Below are positions 8,006-16,482 of a stretch of DNA of 64,000 nt, one piece after another. A program made the position numbers and the translations under genes. The stretch covers positions 1 through 64,000 of the forward strand of contig JAEYQK010000088.1 in NCBI GenBank assembly GCA_023410055.1, given 5' to 3'. Under the pieces are notes generated by a model. The model had not been told where the DNA came from, made no database searches, and saw only the letters and a program-made list of their open reading frames with translations. Source of the DNA: Acidobacteriota bacterium. Lineage in GTDB: Bacteria > Acidobacteriota > Terriglobia > Terriglobales > Acidobacteriaceae. Positions within the stretch are counted from its first letter, which is position 1, and each line of letters starts with the position of its first letter.

Positions 8006-8417
8006 CGCTGCTCCAATCAGAATGTGCGTTTAACTCGGCCCGGGAGGTTTGGCGAAAATAAACTTCGTGCCTGTACTTAGTTTGCCTGTGGAAATCTGCC
8101 GCAGCCGTTGTTGTATTCAACATCGGCGCTGAAAAACTCAACATCGCGCGTGTGGTGCTAAGTTATTGATTCTTCGGAAGTGCGCCTGAAAATGGGGCGG
8201 TTCGGTGCAAGAATCGCTGTTGAATTCATCAACAGCGGTGCATAAGCGACTTCAGCCAGTAAAGTTGCACATGGCCGTAACCAACCGCACTGCAATCATT
8301 TAGCGCGTGGGCGGAATCCTTTCTCAGTTTGGCGCGACGATTGCCTTTAGAAGAAGTGGCTCGCGAGGTTTGCGAGAGACGGCATTCATAAAGGGTTACG
8401 AACCGGGAGGCGTCATC
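8006..8417. other. Intergenic region with an inverted repeat
   Basis: This 412-base gap separates divergent genes. No convincing ORF is visible. It holds a perfect inverted repeat, CGCTGTTGA / TCAACAGCG with a five-base loop (8215-8237), which could be an operator. Promoters for both flanking genes must lie here, but I cannot place them with confidence. Confidence 0.4.
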
Positions 8418-9113
8418 ATGACAGTCATATTAGTTCTTCTTACTTTCGTTGCGTTTCTGCTGCTCGATCATTTCTATGGCAAGTACAAAGGAGTACAGCC
8501 GGTGCTGGCTACGGCGGCGGCGCGAAAGGCTGCGCGTCCGGCGGTCGAGGCGGCTGCTCCTCGCATCATGCCCAGCCTGGTGAACGGCTTCAAGGTGCCC
8601 GACAACGTTCGCTATCATCCGGGACACACCTGGGCGCTGAGCGAGAGTCCGAATCTGGTGCGAGTTGGCATGGACGACTTTGCCGGAAAGCTGGCGGGCA
8701 AGATCGAGGCCATCAGCCTGCCGCAGCGAGGCCAGTGGATCCGCCAGGGGCAGAAGATATGGAGCGTCACGCGTGACGGCCAGAAGGTCGACATGCTTTC
8801 GCCAATCGAGGGCAGCGTCTCCGACGTTAACGACGCGCTTGTAACTGACCCGAACCTCGCTCGCCGCGATCCATTCGGAGAGGGCTGGCTGGTAAAGGTC
8901 CAGGCGCCGGATGCCAAGACCAACTTCCGCAATCTGCTCGGCGGATTGCTCGCGAAGAGCTGGATGGAAGAAGCTGCGATGCGCTTGCAGCGGCGCGTTC
9001 CGGCAATGGCCGGTGCGCTCATGCAGGATGGTGGCGAAGCGGTCGATGATCTGACAGCGCAGCTGCCCGACGCGGAGTGGGCGTCAGTAACGAAGGAGTT
9101 CTTCCTAAGCTAG
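8418..9113 (+). CDS. Membrane-anchored GcvH-like protein
   Basis: A 231-residue protein. The start is ATG 8418, preceded by GGGAGG. Residues 1-20 form one membrane segment (TVILVLLTFVAFLLL), then an Ala-rich linker, then a glycine-cleavage-H-like domain from about 60 to 190 (GHTWAL, VRVGMDDFA, SPIEGSV, GEGWLVKV). H proteins carry a lipoyl lysine in a SVKA-type motif. Here that site reads WSVTRDGQKVD, so the normal lysine is Thr118 and the nearest Lys (123) is displaced. A membrane anchor is not a feature of canonical GcvH, and no other glycine-cleavage genes are near. A scaffold or electron-transport accessory role is possible; function unknown. Confidence 0.75.
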   Translation: MTVILVLLTFVAFLLLDHFYGKYKGVQPVLATAAARKAARPAVEAAAPRIMPSLVNGFKVPDNVRYHPGHTWALSESPNLVRVGMDDFAGKLAGKIEAISLPQRGQWIRQGQKIWSVTRDGQKVDMLSPIEGSVSDVNDALVTDPNLARRDPFGEGWLVKVQAPDAKTNFRNLLGGLLAKSWMEEAAMRLQRRVPAMAGALMQDGGEAVDDLTAQLPDAEWASVTKEFFLS

Positions 9114-9141
9114 CTTGTGAAGCAACGCCTCCTGAGGATGT

Positions 9142-9175
9142 GAAAACGGGCGCGTCGAAAGGCGCGCCCGTTTTC
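9142..9175. terminator. Bidirectional intrinsic terminator
   Basis: GAAAACGGGCGCG and CGCGCCCGTTTTC form a perfect 13-bp stem with an eight-base loop. The A/T-rich arms give a T tract on either strand. It lies between the GcvH-like gene and the convergent thioredoxin-like gene and can end both. Confidence 0.88.
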
Positions 9176-9186
9176 TTGTGTCCAGC

Positions 9187-9732
9187 TCAGTGTTGAGTTT
9201 TGGAATTACGCAGCGGGCTCTCGAGCTTGTTCAGCTCATCCGGCGTCATCGAAGGAGCCGCCTGACGCACCATTTTGATGAACCAATCGACCTCTTCAGG
9301 CGCGACTGGAAAACCGACGTTCCCGGCCTTCGGAGCCCTCGAATCGACAATGACCTTACCGCTCTCACCGAGGAAAGCGAAAAACGGTACCGAGTCACCG
9401 CCACCCAGTTTCTTCAGCAGCTTGGTGGATCCGGGATTGTTCCGCTCTGGATGCTTGCCGAGTTCTTCTAGGGCGTTGATGCGCGAGATCACAAAGTACT
9501 TGTCGAAGATTGGGCGGACGTCAGGAGAACCTAGATAGGTTTCGAACTGGCGGCACAAGCTGCACCAGGACGCGGTGAAAAGAACCATCACGACCTTGTG
9601 CTGCTGCGTGGCTGTTGTTTGCGCCTGAGACAAGAGCTTGTCCGCGGAATCTGGGGACTGCGCACTTACTGCCAGCGGAATCATGAGCATTGCGAGTACT
9701 AGCAACAGCGATAGTTTTTGCATGAGGGTCAT
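9187..9732 (-). CDS. Exported thioredoxin-fold protein
   Basis: A 181-residue protein with a Sec signal peptide (cleavage near VSAQS, about residue 25). The thioredoxin-like domain has the redox motif WCSLC in FTASWCSLCRQFE, and VPFFAFL supplies the cis-Pro region. The length and the N-terminal export fit a DsbD-gamma/thioredoxin_7-like periplasmic oxidoreductase. ATG 9732 or 9723 could be the start; neither has a strong ribosome site. It ends at the shared terminator. Substrate unknown. Confidence 0.75.
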   Translation of the reverse strand: MTLMQKLSLLLVLAMLMIPLAVSAQSPDSADKLLSQAQTTATQQHKVVMVLFTASWCSLCRQFETYLGSPDVRPIFDKYFVISRINALEELGKHPERNNPGSTKLLKKLGGGDSVPFFAFLGESGKVIVDSRAPKAGNVGFPVAPEEVDWFIKMVRQAAPSMTPDELNKLESPLRNSKTQH

Positions 9733-9750
9733 CCCACGCAGTTACCTCAG

Positions 9751-9803
9751 TGCCTAAAGGCACATTGATTTCCAACGACTTGCGGCACCGCTAAAGCGGT
9801 GCC
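9751..9803. repeat. Two short palindromes between genes
   Basis: TGCCTAAAGGCA (9751-9762) and GGCACCGCTAAAGCGGTGCC (9784-9803). The second resembles in style the pair at 54982-55037. They lie upstream of the thioredoxin-like gene and downstream of the GH127 gene. Confidence 0.6.
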
Positions 9804-9883
9804 CTTCCCTAAAAACTCTTTTTCAGCAGCCTGTAAAGCCATGCCCTTTCCAAGCGCTTCAAACGTACAGCACACTGGTTCCC

Positions 9884-12673
9884 CTACGCTTCGTCCTTCA
9901 TCCACACCTGCGAAACAACGGTATGATCGCGCCGGATATCTTCCGGCTTGCGCTTGTCGCGGTTCATGCGGGCGTAGTTCGGAATCGCCAACATAGGTGA
10001 GCCGTCTTTCCACTTGCCCTTCAGCGTCAGGACGCCGCTGAGCAGATCGTCGCGCCATTCTGGTTTCAGCGGTGCGGAGCTGAGCGGCTTGGTGATGTCA
10101 GGCTGATCGGCGACTTCGACGCTGTAAAGCAATGGCCCATAGCGCAGAGCGATGAGGCCATCATCCGCCTTGATCCGCGAATCGGCCTTGATGCGCTGCG
10201 GTTCCATCGGGAACTCGACGCTGATCTTGTCACCCGCCTGCCATTCGCGCGTGATGATGGCGTAGCCTCTCTCCATGCGCGCCTTCACGGCCTCGCCATT
10301 GACGGTAAAGCTCTTCAATCCGCTGACGGTCGGCGTCGGTGTGTAGAGCTTGCTGGTAGTGCGATTGGGAACGCGGACGAAAACGGAGAACGATCTGGTT
10401 TCCTTAGGATTGACGGTAATCTCGACCGAGCCTTCCCAAGGATAGTTCGTCTTCTGCACCATCTCGACTTCGGTGCCCGCGATCTTGCCGACATTCACGC
10501 GGCTGCCGACGAACATGTTGACGAACACCGCATTCCTGCTCTTCACGTAGCTCCAGGTTGGAATCATCAGCAGCGTGCGCGGAATGTTGCCGACGCAGCA
10601 CGGGCAGTTGTGCCACGGAGCGCGCCACGTGTTGACCAGCGGATTCTCGTAGGCGAAGTTCTTTCCTTCGAGATCGATGCCACCGAGCAGCGCGTTGTAC
10701 ATCGTCTCTTCGTAGAGGTCGACGAACTTGGCGTCGTGGTAGGCCAGGTTGTTCTTGTACTGGAAGAAGATCAGGCCGCAGCTGGAACAAGACTCGCAGT
10801 AGGCTTCGTTGCGTAGCGAGTAGTTGGGGCCGAAGCCTTCGGAGGTCTCACCGCTACCGATGCCGCCTGTGACGTAGTACTTGCGGTTGACCATGTTGTC
10901 CCACAGCGACATGACGGCGCTCTGGTAATCGATGTCGCCGGTTTCGGCGGCGATATCGGCCATGGCCGAGTAGAAGTAAGAAGCGCGAACAGCGTGACCT
11001 ACGGCTTCGTACTGCTGCTCGGGCGGCAGGTGGCTCTGGTCGTATTCTTCTCCGCCACGGCGCGATTCGAGCAGGAAGCGCGCGAGGTTTATGTAGGCGT
11101 TGCCCCGGCCGTTGCCTTCCATGTCGTTGACGAAGCGTCCGAAGCGGACCAGCGCCTGCTCCATCTCCTGATGTCCGTCGTACCACTCCTTCTTGCCCGG
11201 ACCGATGTTATCGACCCAGCAATCGGCAAGCTTCTTGGCGGCGTTGTAGAGGCGCAGATCTTTGCCATCGGTGAGAGTGTAGTGGTTAATTGCCGACTCG
11301 ATGAAGTATCCAGAAACGTAACCTTCGTGATCTCCACGATGCTCGGGCGACCAGCGCTCGGGCCACTTGTTGCGGTCTTCAAGAGTGTAGGCCGTTTGCA
11401 GGTAGCCGTCGGGATGCTGTGCCGCGAGAATGATCGGTATCCACTTGTCCAGCGTCGCCCGCATCTTCTCCTGCGCGGCGATGATGTCGCGGTCGCCCTG
11501 TGGATCGACCATCAGGGCAATACACATGGACTCGACGGTCTGGTGCACCCAGGCGTTGGAGAATACGAAGCCCTTGTGCCGCGCGTGCGGTTCGCCTCGG
11601 AGGGCCTTCGCGGCTTCAATGAAGTTGTCGATGCCACCATCGCCTTCGTTCGGCTTGATGTCGGTGCGCTCGCATTGCGCGATGCAATGAGGAATCCAAC
11701 TGGTGATGAGCGTCTTCGCGCGCTTGTTCCAGAAAGGACTGTCGATCGCGTACCTAGTGGTGTAGACAACGTCGAGACGATCTCTTGGCGGGCCAGGTTG
11801 GGCTTGAACGACCAGCGTTGAAGCCTTCTCTTGCTTTCCTCGGCTGGCCTTAAGTTCAAGCACGTATTCGCCCGGCGCGGAGAACGTAGCTGTTGTGTCG
11901 GGCTCGTTGGGATCGCCGAAGGTCACCTCGCCGGGTCCGGAGACCTTACTCCATTGCACGCGATTGGTGGAGGAAGAGAGCAGGAACATGGCTTTGCCGG
12001 CGAGATATGTTTTTCCGCCCATCACAACGACGCGATCAATGCCAGCTTCGGCAACCGGAGCGAAATCGGGAACAGTCCCTGAGCTGATGACTCGCCACTC
12101 AAGAATGCCGGTGGACCTCTTGCCATCGGAGGCGATCTCGATGCGCAATTTGTCGGTGGTTACCGCGTCGAAGGTGGTGGTGTTGAACTTGTCGGGAGCG
12201 ATGGCAAGTCCTTGTGCGTTCCTCACGGGAACGAAGTCTTTGCCGTCAAAGTAGAGGACGCGATAGGAAGCCGGCGCGCCGATGCCCCAGCCGCCGATCC
12301 ACCAGTAGACTTCGACCTTGTTGGTCGTGACCGGCTTGCTCCACTCATACTGCACCCATTGCGTGTCGCGCTTGGGGACGTTGCCGTAGGAACCGTGAAC
12401 GCGGTCACGGGAGTTCGCAGGCGTGTAGCCGTCATTCATCGCCGAGAGTTTTGAGTCGCCTGACGCGAAGGAGGTCGAAGGCGTGGCGACGATGGCAAGA
12501 TTCACCGGACCGCCGCTCGCGAGTTCTTCGGCCCAGGCACTGCTGGCGAATGGGCCTGCCGCCGTTACAACTGCCATTCCGGCGGCCCCAACCAAGAACG
12601 TGCGGCGATTGACTGAGTACTGTGAATCGGATGTTGAACGATTTTGGTTTTCGGCGGAAGTCTTCCCGGACAT
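9884..12673 (-). CDS. GH127-family glycoside hydrolase (beta-L-arabinofuranosidase type), Tat-exported
   Basis: A 929-residue exported enzyme. A twin-arginine signal (NRRTFLVGAAG, residues about 22-32) is followed by an accessory region to about residue 290: a discoidin/F5-8-type-like module and a PKD-like strand region. The catalytic (alpha/alpha)6 region carries the GH127 zinc-cysteine signature, seen as YCESCSSCG and HNCPCCVGN. The family cleaves beta-L-arabinofuranosyl residues from plant glycans; related members act on other sugars. ATG 12673 is preferred over 12679 because GGGA then lies six bases upstream. The pair with the nearby GH8 gene indicates hemicellulose or arabinoxylan use. 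Tat export suggests folding and zinc loading in the cytoplasm. Confidence 0.85.
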   Translation of the reverse strand: MSGKTSAENQNRSTSDSQYSVNRRTFLVGAAGMAVVTAAGPFASSAWAEELASGGPVNLAIVATPSTSFASGDSKLSAMNDGYTPANSRDRVHGSYGNVPKRDTQWVQYEWSKPVTTNKVEVYWWIGGWGIGAPASYRVLYFDGKDFVPVRNAQGLAIAPDKFNTTTFDAVTTDKLRIEIASDGKRSTGILEWRVISSGTVPDFAPVAEAGIDRVVVMGGKTYLAGKAMFLLSSSTNRVQWSKVSGPGEVTFGDPNEPDTTATFSAPGEYVLELKASRGKQEKASTLVVQAQPGPPRDRLDVVYTTRYAIDSPFWNKRAKTLITSWIPHCIAQCERTDIKPNEGDGGIDNFIEAAKALRGEPHARHKGFVFSNAWVHQTVESMCIALMVDPQGDRDIIAAQEKMRATLDKWIPIILAAQHPDGYLQTAYTLEDRNKWPERWSPEHRGDHEGYVSGYFIESAINHYTLTDGKDLRLYNAAKKLADCWVDNIGPGKKEWYDGHQEMEQALVRFGRFVNDMEGNGRGNAYINLARFLLESRRGGEEYDQSHLPPEQQYEAVGHAVRASYFYSAMADIAAETGDIDYQSAVMSLWDNMVNRKYYVTGGIGSGETSEGFGPNYSLRNEAYCESCSSCGLIFFQYKNNLAYHDAKFVDLYEETMYNALLGGIDLEGKNFAYENPLVNTWRAPWHNCPCCVGNIPRTLLMIPTWSYVKSRNAVFVNMFVGSRVNVGKIAGTEVEMVQKTNYPWEGSVEITVNPKETRSFSVFVRVPNRTTSKLYTPTPTVSGLKSFTVNGEAVKARMERGYAIITREWQAGDKISVEFPMEPQRIKADSRIKADDGLIALRYGPLLYSVEVADQPDITKPLSSAPLKPEWRDDLLSGVLTLKGKWKDGSPMLAIPNYARMNRDKRKPEDIRRDHTVVSQVWMKDEA

Positions 12674-12806
12674 GCGCATTCCCTTGAAAAACGGCAGTTG
12701 TGTCGAACTCTGCTCTTTGTATGCTCCTCATTGTCCCAGCGGATAACCCAATAATCAACGGGAGAAACACCGCATCATCTTCACTTTCACGGACGGCTGT
12801 GCAAGA

Positions 12807-14330
12807 ATGGGCGACGATTTCCAGAGAAGCTGTTGCGCCCGGTTATGGAGCTTGCCCTTGAGAAAGCTGAAGCGGTGGGTGATTGCCGTCGTGGTTGTTG
12901 CCATTCTCGGCTATGCCTACTGGAAATTTGTGATTCCGATTCATCGTGTTCCGGCCAGATCTGAGTTGGTCATGCTCGGTGATCTCGATGGTGACAACCG
13001 TTGGACGTCGCGTGATCTCGACGTGGCCGATGCTTTCGTGAGCGATCCCTTTGGTGTCTCCGACGCGGTCGCGTGCCGAATGGACATCAACCAGAATGGC
13101 CTGATCGACGAAGACGACGTGAGCATTCTGCGCGCACTGGTAGCGTCCGACGGTGATCCGTATGCTGCCGAGGAGGCCGCACGCGCGAAGCACACGATAT
13201 TTCCGCGCCCGCGGGAGCTTTATCGTTATGTCTCGCTGGGGGAATATCGCCCGCGCCCTCTTTATGCCCTGGACTATCCGCTGGCCAAAGACTCGGTTCT
13301 CGACTGGCTCAAGCAGATGCACCGGACGACCAGTCGCGGCACTTATTCCGACTCGCTGAATTCGGCTGTCTATGCCGAAGCCGTTCGACTCGACCAGGGA
13401 TGGCGGAACCGCGAAGCTGGGCTGTTGCCTATCGAGCGGGATTACGCTAATCAAAAACTAGTAAGGGCGAAGGCACTCTACGATGCCGGCGAACAACATG
13501 AATTGCTGCTCGCACTGATGGAACTGGTCGAGGATGCGGAGACGCTCACGGTACGCGATCAGCTCGACTTCACGCTAAAGCTCCTAACGTTTCGTGATCA
13601 CCTGCGCGACACGATGAAGTCTCCGGTGTACGACGACTTTCAGCATGGGAAACAGGACTGGCGCGCCGTGCTCAAGGTCGTTTCCGTCCGTGCGAAGAAC
13701 GACCTGGGCATGACGTATGACTTCGAGACCCTTGAGAAGCCGAGAAATCTCACGCACCTGCAGAACTATCTCCAGCGCGCCGAGTGGCAGTACTACAAGA
13801 GCACAACGCATGATCGCGACTTCCTGGCGCTCATTAACTACGCGCAGCACGATCCACGATATCTGTATGCGGTGGCACGAACCAATCGGAAGCTACAGGA
13901 CCCGGATGTCGTTAATCACAACCTTCCGATGACTTTGTTATTCCGCGAGGCCATGCGCATCGCGGGCGGAGACAAGAAGAAAGCCGTCGGACTGCTCGAC
14001 GAGGCAATCCGAATCCCTTACGCGTGGATCAAATCCATTCCTCGCGAGTCGCTGCCGAGTTCGCTCGCGCTCGACAACTTCCTCCTGCCAGGCAATAAAG
14101 AAGATGGCGCAGACAAGAGTCGGCACTGGAACGTGTTCGGCGGCATTTGTCTGTACAAGTCGCCGCAGGAGGCCGTCGATCTCGCGTTGAAGCGTGAGAT
14201 GCAGGACCTCCGCGACGACAACTACTCGCAAGAAGCCATGCGCGAGTTCTTCCGCGATATGATCGCCGACCTGAACGGGATGTACGAGGTGATGAGCGTC
14301 AATCCGGAACTACTGAACAACAGAAAATGA
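12807..14330 (+). CDS. Membrane-anchored protein with a dockerin-like EF-hand pair
   Basis: A 507-residue protein with one N-terminal membrane segment (WVIAVVVVAILGYAYW, about 24-40). Two calcium-type loops follow: DLDGDNRWTSRD near 60 and DINQNGLIDEDD near 92, spaced as in a type I dockerin duplicate. The remaining 380 residues are mostly alpha-helical and unrecognised. It lies between the GH127 and GH8 genes, but on the opposite strand. True dockerins bind cohesins; no cohesin is visible, so the loops may simply bind calcium. Function unknown. Confidence 0.65.
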   Translation: MGDDFQRSCCARLWSLPLRKLKRWVIAVVVVAILGYAYWKFVIPIHRVPARSELVMLGDLDGDNRWTSRDLDVADAFVSDPFGVSDAVACRMDINQNGLIDEDDVSILRALVASDGDPYAAEEAARAKHTIFPRPRELYRYVSLGEYRPRPLYALDYPLAKDSVLDWLKQMHRTTSRGTYSDSLNSAVYAEAVRLDQGWRNREAGLLPIERDYANQKLVRAKALYDAGEQHELLLALMELVEDAETLTVRDQLDFTLKLLTFRDHLRDTMKSPVYDDFQHGKQDWRAVLKVVSVRAKNDLGMTYDFETLEKPRNLTHLQNYLQRAEWQYYKSTTHDRDFLALINYAQHDPRYLYAVARTNRKLQDPDVVNHNLPMTLLFREAMRIAGGDKKKAVGLLDEAIRIPYAWIKSIPRESLPSSLALDNFLLPGNKEDGADKSRHWNVFGGICLYKSPQEAVDLALKREMQDLRDDNYSQEAMREFFRDMIADLNGMYEVMSVNPELLNNRK

Positions 14331-14354
14331 AGGAACTCAAGTCGAGTTCCTTCA
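14328..14354. terminator. Hairpin between convergent genes
   Basis: TGAAGGAACTC / GAGTTCCTTCA form an 11-bp stem with loop AAGTC. The first arm includes the stop codon of the EF-hand protein gene. On the minus strand the stem is followed by TTTTC, so it probably ends GH8 transcription and may serve both genes. Confidence 0.65.
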
Positions 14355-14381
14355 GCTTCTAGCTCTCAGTTTTTGTTCCTG

Positions 14382-15932
14382 CTACTTGGCTACTTTCGCC
14401 GGCGCCTTCGGCTCGATGATGCGGAAGTTGCCGCTGGCGTGCAACATGCTCATCAGGTACAGCATGCCGTCGAAGTAGCGTTGCTCGCCTGCGGGTACCG
14501 GGGTATTCCACAGCTCCTCGACGAAGGCCTTGGAGATGTCGCCGGGGGTGGCCGCGAGACTACCCACCGCCGTGGTGGAGAGCATGCCTTCGGAGTGACG
14601 GGTCGAAAGCGGCTTGCCGTCGAGCGTGTAGCGATCGGGGAACTTGCTGATTCCTTCGCTATGCAGGAACTTCTGGATGCGATCGCTCAGCTCGATCTGG
14701 CGCTTGTCCTTCTGCCACCAGGAGTAGTCGACTGCCCAGTTGCTGACGCTGCGCCAGGAATCGTAGCCGAAGGGCGTTGGCGTGCCGTTGCGGCTGACGA
14801 TCTGCGTCTCGTCGAAGTTGCAGGTATCGGGCGTCAGGCCGGTGTTCGGTCCGGTTATCTTCCAGAAGAGGTCGCGACTGACGTCGGCTGCCTTGGCCCA
14901 GAAGGCGCGGTCTTCCTGTGGCCCCCAGCGGGCCCACAGCTCGTAGTAGCCGGGCAGGTGATACGAGGGATCGGTCATGTCGCGGCCACCGATCTCGGGC
15001 ACGAACTTGATCATGAAGTGCTCTTCGTCGACCATCGGCCCGACTGTGGTCTCGCGAGGCTGGCGGAAGAATGACGCGGGGAACGTGGGAGGCTTGATGC
15101 CTTTCTCTGCCATCTCGCGCTCGCGGGCCTTGTTGTTCGGGCTCGGCCAGGGCTTCATCGAGAACTCGAATGGCGGGTCGTTGGGATGAATGCGGAACGG
15201 GCCGGTTCCCTTCAGCACCGGATGGTGGCGCATGCCGCGCAGAATCTTATCGGCTTCAGCCTTGTAGTTGTAAATGCCTTTGCCGTTGCCCCAGCGGTTC
15301 GCGGCGAAGTAGAGCGCCATCACGTAGTACTCTTCGCCATCGGGCGCCGCGCCGACCGAACGCGCCGAACCGTCGGTTGCCATCGACCAGGCGAAGTATC
15401 CGATCGAAGGATTCTTCGGGTCGGTGACGAGCATGTAGGTCTTCGACCAGTTCCATAGGGCGTCGAACTCGCGCTTCTTGTCCATCTGGACGGCGATCAT
15501 CATGCCGTAGCTCATGCCTTCGGTGCGCGCGTCATTGTTGGCCCAATCGGTGATGTAGGCCAGCGTACCGTTCTCATTGGCGCCGACTTCGAAGTAGACG
15601 CGCTCTTCCTGACCGTCGCCGTAGAAGAGTTGCTTGAATGCCTTGTCCAGCTTGGCGCGGGTCTCGGCGGGCGAGTGTCCCTGCTCGGCGAAGAGGTCGC
15701 GATACTTCTTGGTTTTGTAAGCGCCGTTTCCGTCACCAGGGAACGCGGGAATGTCGCCCAACGGAGCGTTCTTGTGCGGCGCAGGCGGCTGGAACATCGG
15801 TGGAGCCTCCGCCGGAGGTTTCGCCGGCGTGGCTTGAGCGGGAGCTTGCGCCGCAGGAGCCTGCGCAAACGCTATCGAAGCAAAGAAGAGCAAGACAACA
15901 GTGAAAATCAAACGACTATATCGTAAAGACAA
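14382..15932 (-). CDS. GH8-family glycoside hydrolase (exo-oligoxylanase type), secreted
   Basis: A 516-residue protein with a signal peptide (cleavage near AFAQA), a Pro/Ala-rich linker (residues 25-55) and a full GH8 domain. In GH8 the general acid is Glu and the inverting base Asp. Candidate acid and nearby motifs are TEGMSYGMMIA and APDGEEYYVMALYFA, together with WSKTYMLV. The overall pattern is closest to reducing-end xylose-releasing exo-oligoxylanases, but endoxylanase activity cannot be excluded. The start is TTG 15932, with GAGG eight bases upstream. It ends at a hairpin shared with the EF-hand protein gene. With the GH127 gene it forms a small hemicellulose-degradation locus. Confidence 0.86.
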   Translation of the reverse strand: MSLRYSRLIFTVVLLFFASIAFAQAPAAQAPAQATPAKPPAEAPPMFQPPAPHKNAPLGDIPAFPGDGNGAYKTKKYRDLFAEQGHSPAETRAKLDKAFKQLFYGDGQEERVYFEVGANENGTLAYITDWANNDARTEGMSYGMMIAVQMDKKREFDALWNWSKTYMLVTDPKNPSIGYFAWSMATDGSARSVGAAPDGEEYYVMALYFAANRWGNGKGIYNYKAEADKILRGMRHHPVLKGTGPFRIHPNDPPFEFSMKPWPSPNNKAREREMAEKGIKPPTFPASFFRQPRETTVGPMVDEEHFMIKFVPEIGGRDMTDPSYHLPGYYELWARWGPQEDRAFWAKAADVSRDLFWKITGPNTGLTPDTCNFDETQIVSRNGTPTPFGYDSWRSVSNWAVDYSWWQKDKRQIELSDRIQKFLHSEGISKFPDRYTLDGKPLSTRHSEGMLSTTAVGSLAATPGDISKAFVEELWNTPVPAGEQRYFDGMLYLMSMLHASGNFRIIEPKAPAKVAK

Positions 15933-16164
15933 AGGCGCAACCTCATTTCTTTCCTGTGTTCGGCCCGAAGCTGTGTTTTAGCTTGGTCGATTCACATTGC
16001 ACTACAAGGTTGCGGACCATTCAAGCCAATCTTTTGGGATGGCTTGAGCACGGTGCGTTTTCACGGAGTCGCGCGGTAGGGAGTTTGCAAGTCGGTTACG
16101 GGGTACCCCCTCCCCCTGAGGTTCACCGTACAGCTGATGATCTAAACGAGTTAGCTTCAAAAAT

Positions 16165-16204
16165 CTGACTGACGATGACTGACGTTCGACTGACAGTCGA
16201 CTGA
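16165..16204. repeat. Short tandem GACTGAC-type array
   Basis: CTGACTGACGATGACTGACG followed by TTCGACTGACAGTCGACTGA. GACTGA recurs several times and TCGACT/AGTCGA makes an inverted repeat. It lies about 230 bases upstream of the GH8 start and could be regulatory or a replication-slippage product. Confidence 0.45.
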
Positions 16205-16230
16205 GGAGTTGTCCCTGCAGTTTCGCGCAA

Positions 16231-16267
16231 CCCCGCTCAAGCCAGAACCGGGCTTGAACGGGCCACC
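16231..16267. repeat. CTCAAGCC/GGCTTGA palindrome family, copy 1
   Basis: Core CGCTCAAGCC ... GGCTTGAACG followed by GGCCACC. A near-identical copy lies at 26068-26105 and a more diverged one in the other orientation at 61699-61735. Confidence 0.75.
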
Positions 16268-16359
16268 ACGGCGTCTTCGATTACGAATTCACTGTAGCAG
16301 CGATTTGCGTGAAGAGAACAGAGGGCTGTGGAAATTCCGGAAAGTGGAACAAGGAGGAG

Positions 16360-16391
16360 CCCACATCTGCCCAACCTTGGGCAGATGTGGG
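16360..16391. repeat. CCCACATCTGCC palindrome family, copy 1
   Basis: CCCACATCTGCCC / GGGCAGATGTGGG, a perfect 13-bp stem with a six-base loop. Other copies are at 20229-20260 (intergenic) and 31626-31656 (inside a coding sequence). Confidence 0.85.
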
Positions 16392-16482
16392 TGTCTGTCT
16401 CATTCTCTGAAAGAAGTAATCGCGCAAGCTTCCGTCGAAAGCGGCCTGACTTGAGGCAGCATTTGTTCCGCGGCGTCCGAAC

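Larger units (their letters stand above)
15933..16482. other. Long intergenic region with several repeats
   Basis: No credible ORF in these 550 bases. From left to right it holds a CAAGCC/GGCTTG inverted repeat (about 16016-16054), a GC-rich palindrome GGGGTACCCC, a tandem GACTGACG-like array (16165-16204), a CTCAAGCC...GGCTTGA palindrome (16231-16267) and a CCCACATCTGCC palindrome (16360-16391). The GH8 promoter must be near the left end. Confidence 0.6.
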
